Source of the DNA: Drosophila miranda
Lineage: Eukaryota; Arthropoda; Insecta; Diptera; Drosophilidae
NCBI RefSeq assembly: GCF_003369915.1
Contig: NW_022881603.1
Span: forward strand, 8,787,249 to 8,851,248
Length of the DNA: 64,000 nucleotides
Direction of reading: 5' to 3'
This document shows, in pieces, positions 43,130-55,316 of this stretch (position 1 is the stretch's first letter; each line of letters opens with the position of its first letter). The translations under genes were made by a program, and so were the position numbers. The notes below the pieces were generated by a model. The model saw only the letters and a program-made list of their open reading frames with translations, did no database searches and was not told where the DNA came from.

Positions 43130-46100
43130 TGTCACTCTGTTTGGCAAGACGATAAGTGGATTAATGGACCCAGGCGCCTCAATCAGCTGCCTTGGGGGTA
43201 AATTTGCAGAAGAGTTATCTCGAACAAACCCTGAGGTCAAGCCGATGAAGTCAGCCGTGCGAACCGCAGATGGGAAAAAGCAAGTTATTCTAGGTAGGAT
43301 CTCCACACTCATTTGCTTTCGTGGAAATTCCAAAACAAATATGCCTTTATCTTGTACCATCGTTATCGCAGGAGTTATATCTAGGAATAGACTTTTGGAG
43401 AAGCTTTAATCTACTGCCGTTCTTCTTAATAAGCAAAGCGAGTAATAACAGTTTGGCGGCTATAAACTTTGACAACCCGATGCAAATACCTTTGTCGGAA
43501 TTACAGCAGAAGGAACTAGTAGCGATAGTACAGATGTTCCCTTCGTTTGCCGAAAAAGGATTAGGAAAGACAAACTGGCTTACACATGACATAGAAATTT
43601 CCGAGACTCGGCCCATAAAACAACGCCACTACGCAGTGTCGCCTGCAGTCGAAAAATGTATATACGAAGAGCTGGACCGAATGTTAGGCCTTGGGGTGAT
43701 TGAAGAATCAGATAGCCCGTGGTCTTCCCCGGTAGTAATTGTGCGTAAGCCAGGTAAGGTTCGCCTTTGCCTTGATAGCCGGAAAGTTAACGGAGTAACA
43801 ATCAAAAATGCTTACCCTATGCCCCTCATTGATGGCATTTTAAGTAGACTTCCAAAAGCGCAGTTCATTTCAAGCATCGATCTTAAAGATGCTTACTGGC
43901 AGATTCCGCTTACTCCAAGGGCTCGGGAGAAGACGGCTTTTGCTGTGCCTGGGAGGCCGCTATATCAATTCACGGTGATGCCGTTTGGCAATGCCCCACA
44001 GACCATGTCCAAACTGATGGATAAAGTTATCCCACCATCTTTGTGAAATGAGATTTTCATTTATCTCGACGACTTATTGGTGATTTCGGAGTCCTTCGAG
44101 AAGCACATGTCCGTGTTGAAAGCGCTGGCCGACCGACTGTCTCAAGCTGGACTGACGATAAACGTAGAGAAGAGCAAATTTTGCCTGAAGGAAGTGAAAT
44201 ACCTGGGCCACGTGATAGGGTATGGGATGATTCAAACGGATCCCGAAAAAGTTGCTGCTATTCGGGAGTTTCCAGTGCCTCGATCGGTGAAGCAAGTGCG
44301 ACGATTTTTGGGAACCACTGGATGGTACCATAAATTTATTAAAAACTATGCCGGAATTGCTGCCCCAATATCAGATACACTAAAGCAACGTCGATCGTTT
44401 GTATGGACCAACGAAGCGCAAAGGGCGTTTGAAAGTTTAAAAGACCAAATGTGCGAGGCACCAGTCCTACATAGCCCCGACTTTACCATTCCATTTGCCA
44501 TTCATTGCGATACCAGCCACACCGGTGTTGGCGGCGTGTTAATGCAAACGGATAGCGATGGTAATGACATCCCAATCGCATTCATGTCTCGCAAGCTGAA
44601 TCAGTGTCAGCGAAACTATTCAGTCACGGAGAAAGAGTGTTTGGCAGCCATAATGTGTGTGAAGAAGTTTCGAGCTTATGTGGAAGGACACGAGTTCTCC
44701 ATCCATACCGACCATGCATCATTGAAGTGGCTAATGTCACAATCGGACCTAAGTTCTAGATTGGCAAGATGGGCTCTCAAATTGCAGGGGTTCAACTTCA
44801 AAATTTTCCACCGCAAAGGTAGCCAAAATGTTGTCCCAGATGCTCTGTCGCGGGTGCACACCGAAGATTTATCGGCATTCAGCTGCGATGGATTGGTAGA
44901 CCTGCAGTCTGATTGCTTCAAGTCGGCAGAATATTTGGAACTGATTCGAAAAATTAAAGGCAACCAGACACAGATGCCAGACATTAAGGTGATCGATAAT
45001 CTCATATATCGGCGAGCAGAACACGCGGCTGCTGATCAGATCGCTGACGACCTGTGTTGGAAGCTGTGGGTTCCAACGGAGCTGGTGTCCGATGTACTAA
45101 AACAGAGTCACGAACAGTCGCTAGCAGCTCATAGCGGGATTAATAAAACGTTGGAGAGAGTTCGACGTTATTATTATTGGCCAAGTTTAGTAACCGATGT
45201 GAGAGCGTTCATAAACAGCTGTTCGGTGTGCAAGTGCACCAAGTACCCGAATCGTTCGTTACGACCCCCATTAGGTCCAGTGAAGGAAACTCAACGAGTG
45301 TTTCAGAAGTTGTTTGTGGATTTCCTGGGTCCGTATCCACGAAGCAAATCCGGAAATATCGGTATCTTCGTTGTTTTGGACCATTTTTCAAAATATCCGT
45401 TTTTAAAACCCGTAAAGAAATTTACAGCGGAGGCGATAACTCGATTCATGGAAGAGGACCTATTCCATTGCTTCGGGGTACCCGAAGTGGTTGTGTCCGA
45501 CAATGGAGTACAATTTAAGTCCCATCACTTCAATTCGCTGTTGAAAAAGTACAATGTGCAGCATTTTTATACGGCTGTGTACGCACCTCAAGCCAACGCA
45601 TCGGAACGCGTTAACAGATCCGTTATTGCCGCCATTAAAGCTTACATCAAGCCAGATCAAACTAATTGGGATGAGCAGCTTAGTTCTATTAGTTGTGCCT
45701 TACGATCTAGTCTGCATTCAGCCCTAAACGACAGCCCCTATCGGGTTGCATTTGGACAGCACATGATCACCAATGGAGACACCTATCAGCTCTTACGAAA
45801 TTTGCAGGTTTTAGAAGATCGTACCGTGAGTTTTGGTCGGGAAGATTCGTTTGATGTGATTCGAAAAACAGCCCAACGAACAATACAAAAACAACACCAC
45901 CGAAACGAACAGCAGTACAACCTTCGAAGTCGTGAAGTGGCGTTCAAAGTTGGCCAGGAGGTCTACAGACGCAACTTTCAGCAGAGCAATTTCGTTAAAG
46001 GTTTCAGCGCAAAACTAGCTCCTACTTTTGTAAAAGCTAGAATAAAACGTAGGCTTGGTCACAGTTATTACGAGTTGGAAGATCCCCAAGGTAGACTTAT

Positions 46101-46134
46101 CGGAAAATACCACGCTAAAGACATAAAGCAGTGA
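43130..46134 (+). pseudogene. Pol of element A, copy 1, disabled
   Basis: Domain order: protease, reverse transcriptase, RNase H, integrase. The protease reads LMDPGAS where copy 2 has LMDTGAS, so its DTG motif is spoiled. Coding then shifts frame near 43315, is open as 43321-44046, and ends in TGA (44044-44046) 15 bases before the IYLDDLL box. PFGNAPQTM lacks two residues of the usual PFGLxNAPQTM. From 44077 the frame is open for 685 codons: RNase H (HCDTSHTGVGG, TDHASLKWLM), integrase zinc segment (HSGINKT ... CSVCKC), and catalytic residues (FVDFLGPY, VSDNGVQFK, NASERVNRS). It ends at 46134, about 90 bp before the LTR, with no env. Confidence 0.88.
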
Positions 46135-46224
46135 CCATCCTAATACAGGTTAACGGTTTTCCTCCAAGCGTCTATCACCCTTTGATGTGATTAACACCAA
46201 AGTGTGATCTTGGCCGGGGGGATT

Positions 46225-47393
46225 TGTAGTGGTCGCTTGTCGGGCGGATAGGAAAGCATATTTGTGTTCTTCGCCTGAAAGTATGCCCGATGGTATTTGT
46301 ACAATTTATATATTTATGTATATTATATATATAAATATATTTATATATATTATATTATTTATACAAGTATATATCACACCTCACCGAGATACTTATTAAT
46401 TATTAAGTTTAGTCCCCATAGTTAGTGTATAGTTAGGTTGGCTTAATTTCTTGTTGTGGTGTTACATGTTAAATGTTCCTGGTCGTGTGGGGGCTAGCGC
46501 CATCTAGGGTTGACATTAAGAATATGCTTAAAAACGAACAAAAATCTCGCCACCATGTCCATAACCATTCAAGGTGAATGGCGGAGAACAAAATTTTTGT
46601 TGGTCAGTAGATCCGCCCAAATCTTTCTTTCTCCTCGTGGCCGTACAAGCATTCAGTTGCGCGGTGAGAAAAAAAAAAATAATAAAAATAAAATTAAACC
46701 GCCGTAAATAACCGTGGTGTGAAACCAAAGTGCACTCGATCGGGAAAAAAGAACCCAAGCCCCAACACAAAAAAAAAACACCTGGAGAAAGAAGGAATTA
46801 GCACCTCAACCCCATCCCCCTATTTTCGCAGTGCCAGTTCCAACCGGAATCGGCACTTAGTTTGGGAATTATCCAAAAGCTGCAGCCCGAGCTTTAAGCC
46901 CCCGCACTACGAACCAGCTGATCCACCAAGTCGTGGGCAGTGAACTTTGGCTGCGCGATACGAGGACAGCCGTCTGAACGGGCTTAGTGCGGCGAATTGG
47001 CGTAATCGTTTCGCATTCAAAACCGGGCCAAGAAACGTAGGACCGAAGCCGCTTAAATGTTCCTACCGGGCGGGAAAAAATAGTGCACCACGTGTGTACA
47101 TAACCTCCCGGCGACCCCTAGTGGTATCGCCTCTCTTGTTCTTCTCGTGATTCGGCCTAGCTGTTCCAAACGTTTATTTAAAGTGCAGTGGAGGCCAGCG
47201 TTTGTCTTATGTGCACGTTAGTGTCATTATGTAGGCTGAATGAAAACTGTAAGAGATGTGCTCACATACATATGTATACACCGCCCACTGAAAGCCACTG
47301 AGGCCAGTAAGATCCCACCGTGACTCGCATTCCCTTGAACCTCGCAGTCCGTTGATATGTCTGTTTTTGTGTAGTTGGATATACTTAGTGTTA
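46225..47393 (+). repeat. Middle (shared) LTR of element A, left part
   Basis: Starts TGTAGTGGTCGC after a GGCCGGGGGGAT polypurine tract. It differs from the 5' LTR by a block near 46515-46580 (CATTAAGAATATGC...) and lacks a short stretch near 38175-38215 of the first LTR. It is cut at 47393 by the LINE. Confidence 0.85.
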
Positions 47394-47405
47394 GGTTAGG
47401 TTAGG
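47391..47405. repeat. (TTAGG)3 at the LINE 3' end
   Basis: TTAGG is repeated three times on the plus strand (CCTAA on the LINE strand) followed by TTAAGG. LINEs of the LOA/I group often end in short tandem units, so this is most simply the element's tail. Confidence 0.75.
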
Positions 47406-47543
47406 TTAAGGCGGTAGCCGGGAGGGGGGGGATAAGAGCCTCCCGCCCCCAAGCTCACTTGGACCTATAAAAGGTCCGTTGTGTTGCCGCATGGGCATGT
47501 GCCCCTTCGCGTTGCCCGAACCGTGAGAGCATACTACTGCAGG

Positions 47544-48206
47544 TTAAGGGCAGTCCCATCCGGTGGCTTGGATGTATTTGGACAAGGTCCCTGGTTTGAT
47601 TACGGACAGGTCCGAAATGTCCGTGAGGAAAGCGGCCCCGAGAATACGAAGACGATGATTTCCAAGGGCTGGGCAGTGGCAGAAGAAGTGGGGGACCGAT
47701 TCCTCCTCCTCCTCGTCGCGACAACTCCTGCAGAAGTCGTTATGAGGGATTGACAGTCTAGAGGCGTGAGTGCCGATCTGCCAGTGTCCCGTAATGGCTC
47801 TAGTAACTGCAGAGCACTGTGCCCTGCTAAGTTTATACAGCTCTGCTGAGCGCTTCTTCGATCGATATGGCCATATCAATCTTGAGACTTTACAGGAAAC
47901 GGTTTGCTGCCATCTCCTATTGGCATTTTGCTCGAACAATTCGTGCGTTAGGAGCCTGCACGTAGCCAAGGGCATCGCTACTTGCTCCCTCTCCGGTAGG
48001 AGAGGAATCGTAGTACCCTGCCTGGCTAGCTCGTCGGCGGCGTCATTCCCCTCGATGTCCCTGTGGCCGGGGACCCATATAAGGAAGAGATCTAACTGCT
48101 CTGCGATCTCGTGCAGAGACCTGCGGCAGTCATTTACAGTCGCTGAGTTCGACGATATTGAGCCTAGAGCTTTGATAGCTGCTTGGCTGTCCGAGAAGAC
48201 GCACAC
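47544..48206 (-). pseudogene. LINE RNase H and C-terminal domain
   Basis: A 220-codon open end of ORF2. RNase H motifs are CVFSDSQAAIKAL near the start, WVPGHRDIEGNDAADELA at about 44-61 and a TRAITGHWQIGTHASRL stretch at about 137-153. A Cys/His cluster CRSCRDEEEEESVPHFFCHC follows at about 163. It belongs to the same polyprotein as the reverse transcriptase at 48719-49591, but several frame breaks lie between them. Confidence 0.8.
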
Positions 48207-48653
48207 TTAGTGCGTATCTAGAAGTAATTTGGAGACGATCGAAATGGCCTCCTTGATGGCTTCAACCTCCGCTTGGAACACACTACAGTGATCCGGGAGC
48301 CTGAAGCAGTGACTGATGTTCAGCTCGCTGCAGTAGATTCCGCCTCCCACGCGGCCGTGGGATGGCGGTGTAGAGCCACCGAACTATATAGGGGGTCATT
48401 CCCCATTTTAGTCCGATGGCTTTCCTGCAAGTATAGAGGGCCACTGTGGCCTTCTTTACTCTATCCTCTATGCTCAATTTCCAATCGAGCTTTCTATCGA
48501 GGATTAGGCCAAGATACTTGGCGTTGTTGCTGAAGACTAGCGTTTCCCCACATAGTCTTGGGGAATCAGTACCGGAACTTTGTATTTCCTAGTGAAAAGC
48601 ACCAGTTCCGTTTTAGACGGGTTGACGCCTAACCCGCATTTGTCTGCCCATTT

Positions 48654-49675
48654 CTACATTTTCGTGAGAGTACTTGTCATGCACTCACACAATGTCTGCG
48701 GAAATTTTCCGGAGAATTCTATGGCAACATCGTCCGCGTACGCCACCACACGGCAGCCACCCCCTCTATCTCCCGCAGCAGTGTGTTCACTGCCACGTTC
48801 CATAGGAGGGGCGAGAGGACTCCGCCCTGCGGTGTGCCTCTGCTGACAAATCTGGTACACGTTGACGTCCCCAGTGATGCCTCAACCGTCCTGCATTGTA
48901 GCATCTGATCGATCAGGCTCACCGTCCTGGAGTCAACGCCCAGATCCGTCAGTGCGCCCGTGATGGCGGTCGGAAGGATGTTGTTAAAGGCGCCTTCTAT
49001 GTCGAGGAAGGCTACTAGGGTGTACTCCTTAAAATTAAGGGATGCTTCGATGATCGATGTGATCGAGTGTAGGGCCGTTTCGGTGGATCTTCCCTTCCGA
49101 TAGGCATGCTGGGAGTCTGAGATCAGACTGGACGGAATGCACGCCGTTAGATGCAGCCCCAGGAGCCGCTCCATCGCCTTTAGAAGAAAAGACGATAGAC
49201 TTATGGGTCTGAAATCTTTTGGGGCAGTGTGCGAGGGCTTGCCTGCCTTGGGTATGAATACGACTTTGGTCTGAAGCCAGGTGTCAGGAATGCACCCGTG
49301 GGAAAAGATTCCCTCGTAAATTATTTTGAGCCAGTTAATGGCTTTATGTCCCGCGTGAATCAGTTGGGCAGGGAAAATGCCGTCTGGCCCCGCGGACTTG
49401 TAGGGTTTAAAGCTTCTGATCGCCCAGGAAATGTTCTCCTGGCTTAGCAGTCCCAAGATGGCATTTGAGGCGACAGAAGGAGGCGCGAGGTAGTTGGGTC
49501 TGTTTTCATCGCAGCCAGGGAAGTGGGTATTTAGGAGAAGATTTAGCGACTCCTCGCTGGACGTAGTCCACGACTGGTCGGTGTTCTTCAAGTAGCCCAG
49601 GGTGGGTGTTGTCTTCCGGAGAACTCTGGGGGAGCGTGCGGCTTCTGAGTTACTCTCGATTTCGCTGCATATATA
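48654..49675 (-). pseudogene. LINE reverse transcriptase, frameshifted
   Basis: The frame 49591-48719 holds reverse transcriptase motifs: SAGPDGIFPAQLI, PKDFRPISLSSFLLKAMERL, LVAFLDIEGAFNN and TPQGGVLSPLLWN. Just before the catalytic box the frame shifts by one base in a G-run (about 48757-48765), and the box itself (VVAYADDVAIEF) lies in the next frame (48860-48654). Coding sense continues upstream to the truncation at about 49675, so the endonuclease domain and ORF1 are missing. Confidence 0.82.
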
Positions 49676-50299
49676 TGCACTTATAACTATTTACACTTAA
49701 CGTATTTATTTATCTAAATATTCGCTAGTAATAATAGCTATATCTCTTGTGACGCTTTTCGTTCCTCCTTTTGTCCATTTAGCCTTGTCTTGGTGTTCTC
49801 GGTTAGTGTTTCTTTTTTCTTGTAACATGACTATAGTATCTGAATATAGTTTCTAATAAAATGCTTTTTAAGATGAATATGTGCTAGACGTTACCGCAGT
49901 TGGGGGAACCATGCCGCTCGTGAGCGAAATAGGATGACCAATACCGGACACTCCAGGGATCCTGATATTATTATTGGCTCTTTCAGGATCATGGTAGGGT
50001 GGGCGTGGCACGACTCCGTGCCAGCAAAACAGAGATGTCCGCCGCGGTGGTAGATCCCTACTCCTTCTCTGCACTATCTTTGCCCCACTATACTTTCCGT
50101 ACCCCTAACGATCCTTCCCTTGTCTGTCCCCCTCCCATTCCCAAAAAGAGTACGCGAATTTTAATAAAATAATACCAGCAGGAGCGAAGCAACCTAACTG
50201 GAGGGTTACCCCAAAGAACCCATCCCCATTTCCGACCAGAGATCAGCCGTGGAAGCGAGCGCGTACTCCTTCTCAGTTAGCCGACCACCAGCTTCATCT
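49676..50299 (+). repeat. Middle LTR of element A, right part
   Basis: Resumes with TATATGCACTTATAAC, matching 39424 onward of the 5' LTR. About 50 bp at its 3' end (the equivalent of 40050-40097, including the TTACA terminus) is missing, so the primer site of copy 2 follows directly after CAGCTTCATC. Confidence 0.85.
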
Positions 50300-51495
50300 G
50301 GCGCCCAACGTGGGGCCGAAAGGCCTGAAGGTCAGGGTTGACGTAATTGTAAACGTTACAAAGCGGAGTTACATTAACTTATATGGTTGTGTGTGACCCC
50401 AGCCAAACTTGACCCCGAAGCAGAAAAATTGTTGAGAAAGTCCATAACACCTGCGAGCAGTGCATAGTCATGCACTGGCTTAAGACTTTTGTTCCCTGTT
50501 TCCCACCCCCCTTCCTTAAAGCCTTCCTTTTGTCCTGGAATTGGATCCTGTGATGGTAGATGCTTATTAGTTTCCGATAACGTTTAGCCCGCCTCGGAGT
50601 ATGATCCATAACCCTTGTTCGATGGTAAGCTGCTCTGGAATCGATAATAGCTTAACCATAGCTTTATTGCCGAGCAGTATATGCCATAGCAGTGAAATCT
50701 AGATGGATTCACTGGTATGTGGAAGTTGGCTGGACACAGGGTTATTAGTGGAGTAAATCTACGACCTGCCGCTACACAGAAGCGTATTAGTGAATACATT
50801 CGCCCGTATCCCCTGGAAATTGACAGGTACCTTGGGTAGCTTTGGTTCAGTTGTCGCCGGAGTAAGCTAGAAGAATCCAAATTTTTTTTTGTTGCCGCTC
50901 AACTCGAATCGGGGTTATTAGGGTGCCTCCGTCTTTTGTTTCTCTCTCTACTTTCTAGTGATTGGTCTATTCGTGCGCCGATTTATACAGCAGGTTATCG
51001 CCGGCCGAACGTGGTACCCCTGGTGCTGGTGCGTTTCTTCGTGCTACGCTTCCGGCCCGGACCGATAATGGCTGCGGAAAAGGTATAGGTCGTAGCACGC
51101 AGAGACTATTACAAACTCCCCGTAACCGCTTCGGTAATGTTTCCTCGATGGGCGGCTGACGAACACCGTCGTGATCCTGGTATGGGCACGCGTGCAAGAA
51201 CGTCGTCCGTCCCTATGTTTAGGCGTTCGCCGCAGACAGGAAGTGGCCTAGAGCTACTACTTGGGTCACGACTGCCGAAGATACCTTTTCTTTATTTCCC
51301 CCTTTTTCGCTCTACCACGCTTAGTTATTGGCAACCTTTCGGAGGGAAAGGGTTGCATGGTTTCCCCCAAAATCTCTCTATCAAAGATCGTTTTTTTTGC
51401 TTTCCCCGTTATTATTGTTTTTTTTGTTAATATTTGTCTGAACTAGATTTATAGGAACGTGCTTAAAGCTAGTTAATATATAGGATAACTTTACA
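50300..51495 (+). other. Element A copy 2 primer site and leader
   Basis: TGGCGCCCAACGTGGGGC at about 50301-50318, then a leader nearly identical to 40116-41294 (for example GGTGCTGGTGCG here versus GGGGCTGGGGCG there). No gene. Confidence 0.8.
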
Positions 51496-53121
51496 ATGCC
51501 GGTAGACCGAAGCCCGGATTATAGGATTCAGCCAAAAGAGAGCGAAACCGTTTGCTGTGTATGCACGCAAGAAGTCGAATACCCAGGCCAACTATTAGCT
51601 ACCAGCTGTAACCATTATTTCCATCCCACCTACTTTAGTGCACGTTCAGGAAATAAGAAAGTCTGTCCAGTGTGCAGAACTGCGCTGAGCAAATCGACCC
51701 TTAATTTGGCAGAAGAACTAGAAGCAGCTCAAGCCTCAGGCAACCAACCAGGGGCAGTTGCAGTGACCAGATCCCGTTCGAAAACACTTAAATCACAGCA
51801 AAACCAATTATCCGCTACCAATATGCAGAGTGGGGTCCGAAGTGTTAGCCAACCCGAAGGGCCTAGTGTGTCCGGTCCAATGGCCGCTCCAGATCGTCCT
51901 AGAGGCCAACCGCCAAATTCTGCGGCAGCAGTGGTGTCAGCTTCAGCAGCTCGAACGGGTCTGCCAGCCACGGATGGTAGATTGCAACAGACCATTGCGG
52001 ACGCAGTGACAGCCGCACTAGCACAGCACACTCAAATGCTAGCTTACGCGATTGAAGCGGGGTTTCAAAGATTGTCGCTCCAGAATGCAGCTCCAGTTCC
52101 AACGGAAAGGGTACACCCAGCCCATAGGCAGTCCTCTCCCGTTAGGTCAAATCAATCCTTTGAGCAACTCTTTAGGTTATCCGCCAGGGAAAACGCAGCA
52201 TTGCCAAACTCAGCGTCCGAGCGACCGACTAACTTGTCAGCCCCACCCGTGTCGCAGCAATCACATCAGTTGCGCGCGGATCGGATTAGCCAGATAATCG
52301 CGAACTGGAAGTTGAGATTCTCAGGGCGCTCCTCTATGTCAATAGATGATTTTTTGTATCGCGTCGAAGCTCTGACCAGCCAGACATTAGATAGCAATTT
52401 TGAATTGTTATCTCGCTACGCGAGCAACCTGTTCGAAGGAAGCGCGGGTGAATGGTACTGGAGGTATCATAAAAGCGTACCAAGAGTGCGCTGGATTGAT
52501 CTCTGTTTTGCTCTGAGATCGCAGTTTTCGGACGGCAGAACAGATTTAGAAATCAGAACTGCGATCACCCAGAGGAAGCAGAAAGTCAACGAACCGTTTG
52601 ACAGTTTTTATGAGGCCATAGTGGCACTTGCAGACAAGCTCGTGCAGCCGATGACCGAGCAGTCCTTGTTAGAGGTGTTGCGAGCAAATCTGCTCAATGA
52701 GATACAACATGAGATTTTATATGTGCCCATACCGAACATTGTGCAGTTGTGACAAGTGGTCCGCAAGCGTGAAAGGTTCATCGAAAATACTGCTAAGCCA
52801 ATCCCGGCTACTCGACGATTTGTTCCTCGCAATCAGGTGAACGAAATGTCCATACAGACAGAAGGTCTGGCAGAAGCCGATTCGGAAGAAGCTGACGCTT
52901 TTGATATCGACGCGATGACGCTTTCTTGCTGGAATTGCAATAAACAAGGCCACCGATATCAAGAGGGCGAAGCAGAGCGTAAAGTATTCTGTTATGGATG
53001 TGGTAAGCGGGACACATATAAACCATCGTGCCGAAAATGTAGCTCGTCAAAAAACGAGTTGGCTCGTGCACCGATATCGAGTGCACGCAAGTTAGTGTCG
53101 AAGGCAACGAATACGGAGTAA
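51496..53121 (+). pseudogene. Gag of element A, copy 2, with stop and damaged zinc knuckle
   Basis: Same protein as 41295-42917 with few changes. A TGA at 52750-52752 replaces the CGA (Arg) of copy 1 in the capsid-like domain. The frame is open again from 52753 to 53121. The zinc knuckle reads CWNCNKQGHRYQEG, so its last Cys is Gly. The RING-like region is kept (SCNHYFH). These defects are absent from copy 1 and arose after duplication. Confidence 0.88.
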
Positions 53122-53319
53122 CCGGGGCTACGTCAAGCTCACTCCCCCTACCTCCTGACATGATAACGACCACTATGATACCAGTACAGGACGACGATCA
53201 AGAAACGACCCCTGCGCCTAGCAAAACTCGAGACCGTAAGCGTAGAAAGCTGTTCCGCACGCAGAGTAAAAATGCGCGCAGAGCATTATTAGCCTCTTTA
53301 TTAGTAATATCACTGACCT

Positions 53320-53423
53320 ACGACCCTACGCCAATGTCACTCTGTTTGGCAAGACGATAAGTGGATTAATGGACACAGGCGCCTCAATCAGCTGCCTTGG
53401 GGGTAAATTTGCAGAAGAGTTAT
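53320..53423 (+). pseudogene. Start of element A copy 2 pol (protease), cut by element B
   Basis: Reads the protease active site LMDTGASISCLGGKFAEEL and stops at GAAGAGTTAT, where element B inserted. It continues at 63000. Confidence 0.85.
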
Positions 53424-55249
53424 TGTAACGAACTTGGCAGGTGTCGGGGAGTGAGAGAAGGGGGCACGCAGATATTCCCGGCTGGGAGGCTCGTCGGCTA
53501 GGTGGGGTGGTGATCTTGCCCTCCTCTCACTTAATGCCTATTCTCATTATTACAAGGTTATAATATGTGCGTACTACGACGAGAGTTAATTTGGACCTAA
53601 AATTCGACTGAACACATAATTGGCTCTTTCTTCTACCTGTTCCCGAACGCTTTTCCTCGCCTCCGATTTCGTTGAAGCGGATTGACCCTCCCTTCCTTGG
53701 CCATCCCTAGGTCGCAATTTTCACGGAATGACCCCTCTGCGTTCTCATGGGGCTCTCTGGGGCATTTGGCTAGCCGAAGGCAAACAAAAACTATATTCTA
53801 GAACATTATAAAATTTATTGAACCCTACATAAACAAATTTCTAAACTAAAACTAAACCTAACCCAAAAATAGGTACGCATAAAACAGATAAAATAGATGG
53901 AATTTCAAAATTACTTAATAATAGTGATAAACAAAATGAATAATTATTTCACATATAAAAAAGATTAACAACGGCCAAACCGAAAGGGGGAAGAAATAGA
54001 AACAGTAAGGGGGGAAGCATATAAAGTATTTGTCCCTCTCCTCTTTACTTTTTCAGTGGGACTCGTGTCAAATCGTTCGAGTTGAGTCTTTTACATTTCT
54101 CTTTCACACTCACCCGCAGATCCGCATGTCCACCGACGAAAGCGCTTTCCGGAGGCGAATCGGACCTGGAACGAGAACTCCGATAGGGAGTGGCATAAAG
54201 CACAACAAAACTCACTCACAAATTCCCCACTTTCCTCTCTCCACACTTACTTTGAGCGACTCATTACATAAAAAAAAACTTTCTCGCCCCTTTTCTTTTT
54301 CTCGTTCGCGCCGCCCCTTGCCGACTGCCGATGTCTTTCCCAAAAAAAACTAACAAAAAAAAAATTATTTAAATAAACATAAAACACTCGACAATACACA
54401 TAATAATTCTTTTCAAATTTCTGCCTTCCCGATCTCTTCCCGATCTCTTCCCGACCTTCCGCAATCGGGCTGTTTTCGACGACCACTCGCGCCGCCACTC
54501 GAAATCTCAGACTGTTCTTGATTGCGCTCAGTCTACGCTATGTAGCCCTTCCTTGGCTCGCTCTCCAACCAGAAGATGGAGTTTTTTTTTCTTCCAAAAA
54601 CCACTCAACTCCCGCTAGCGTCGTTGGTGCCCGGGTACTTGGGCCTGTAAATTTTCCACCGCAGCTTCGGCTGCTCCTCTGGACCTCTTTTGCGTCCCTC
54701 GGTCTCTCGATCTACTCGACGCCTCGGCGTCTTTGGATCCGTGAAGCTGAACCGGGTCGGTATTGTAATAAAAATGCGGCGACACGGCGTTCCTCTTCTG
54801 CCGTATAAACTGCGCCAATGGCCGGTCCTATGTGGATGAAATCATCTAACTAGTTTGACCAATTACTTTATCCCCTTCTCCATCTTACCTAGCTTGGAAA
54901 AACTAACGCCGGATTAACTCGAGACTTTCTCGTTTCAGAAGCACTTAGATACAAAAATATATTTTTTTTCTGATAAAAGAAAACGAATGCTCGGGTCGAG
55001 CGCCAAAACGGGAAGAGACCGACGCCAAGCCCCTCAACATGCTAGAACCTTCGGGCCCTCTCATAGAACAAGGGAAATGCCAGAGAAAGTTGACAATCTG
55101 GGCTGTTAAATCTATCACCCTTTCCTATGCCCCTTTTCGTGACCTCCCAAACCTAGCCCATAGAGGGTGTATGCTCTGCCACGGCCATTACGGTGCCGAC
55201 CACTAGATGGCGCTGCGAACTAGCTCTCTCGGCTGATCCAAGCGTTACA
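53424..55249 (-). repeat. Element B 3' LTR
   Basis: 1826 bp. Unit differences from the other LTR include AATATGTGCGTAC versus AATCTGTGCGTGC and small A/T-run length changes. Small plus-strand frames inside occur identically in both LTRs and carry no known domain. Confidence 0.9.
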
Positions 55250-55316
55250 AATACCCCCCGCCGAAGATCTGACTTAGTGGTATCACACAAGTCGGATCCC
55301 AAACTGCGCGGATCAG

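Larger units (their letters stand above)
47394..49675 (-). mobile_element. LOA/Trim-like LINE, 5'-truncated, in middle LTR
   Basis: A non-LTR retrotransposon on the minus strand with reverse transcriptase, RNase H and a C-terminal Cys/His motif, the domain set of the I/LOA/R1 group. Trim and Bilbo of obscura-group flies belong to LOA, from memory. Its 3' end (left) finishes in three TTAGG units on the plus strand (47391-47405). Its 5' end (right) stops inside ORF2 at about 49675, typical 5' truncation. The LTR lost 553 bp (equivalent of 38871-39423) at the insertion point, and no target duplication is visible. Confidence 0.8.

Noticed and set aside
47391..47405. TTAGG as a telomere remnant
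   Set aside because: Only three units, exactly at the LINE 3' border; a LINE tail is the simpler explanation.
53424..55249. Small frames (for example 54030-54353) repeated in both element B LTRs as genes
   Set aside because: They are identical because the LTRs are identical, and they contain A/T runs and no domain.
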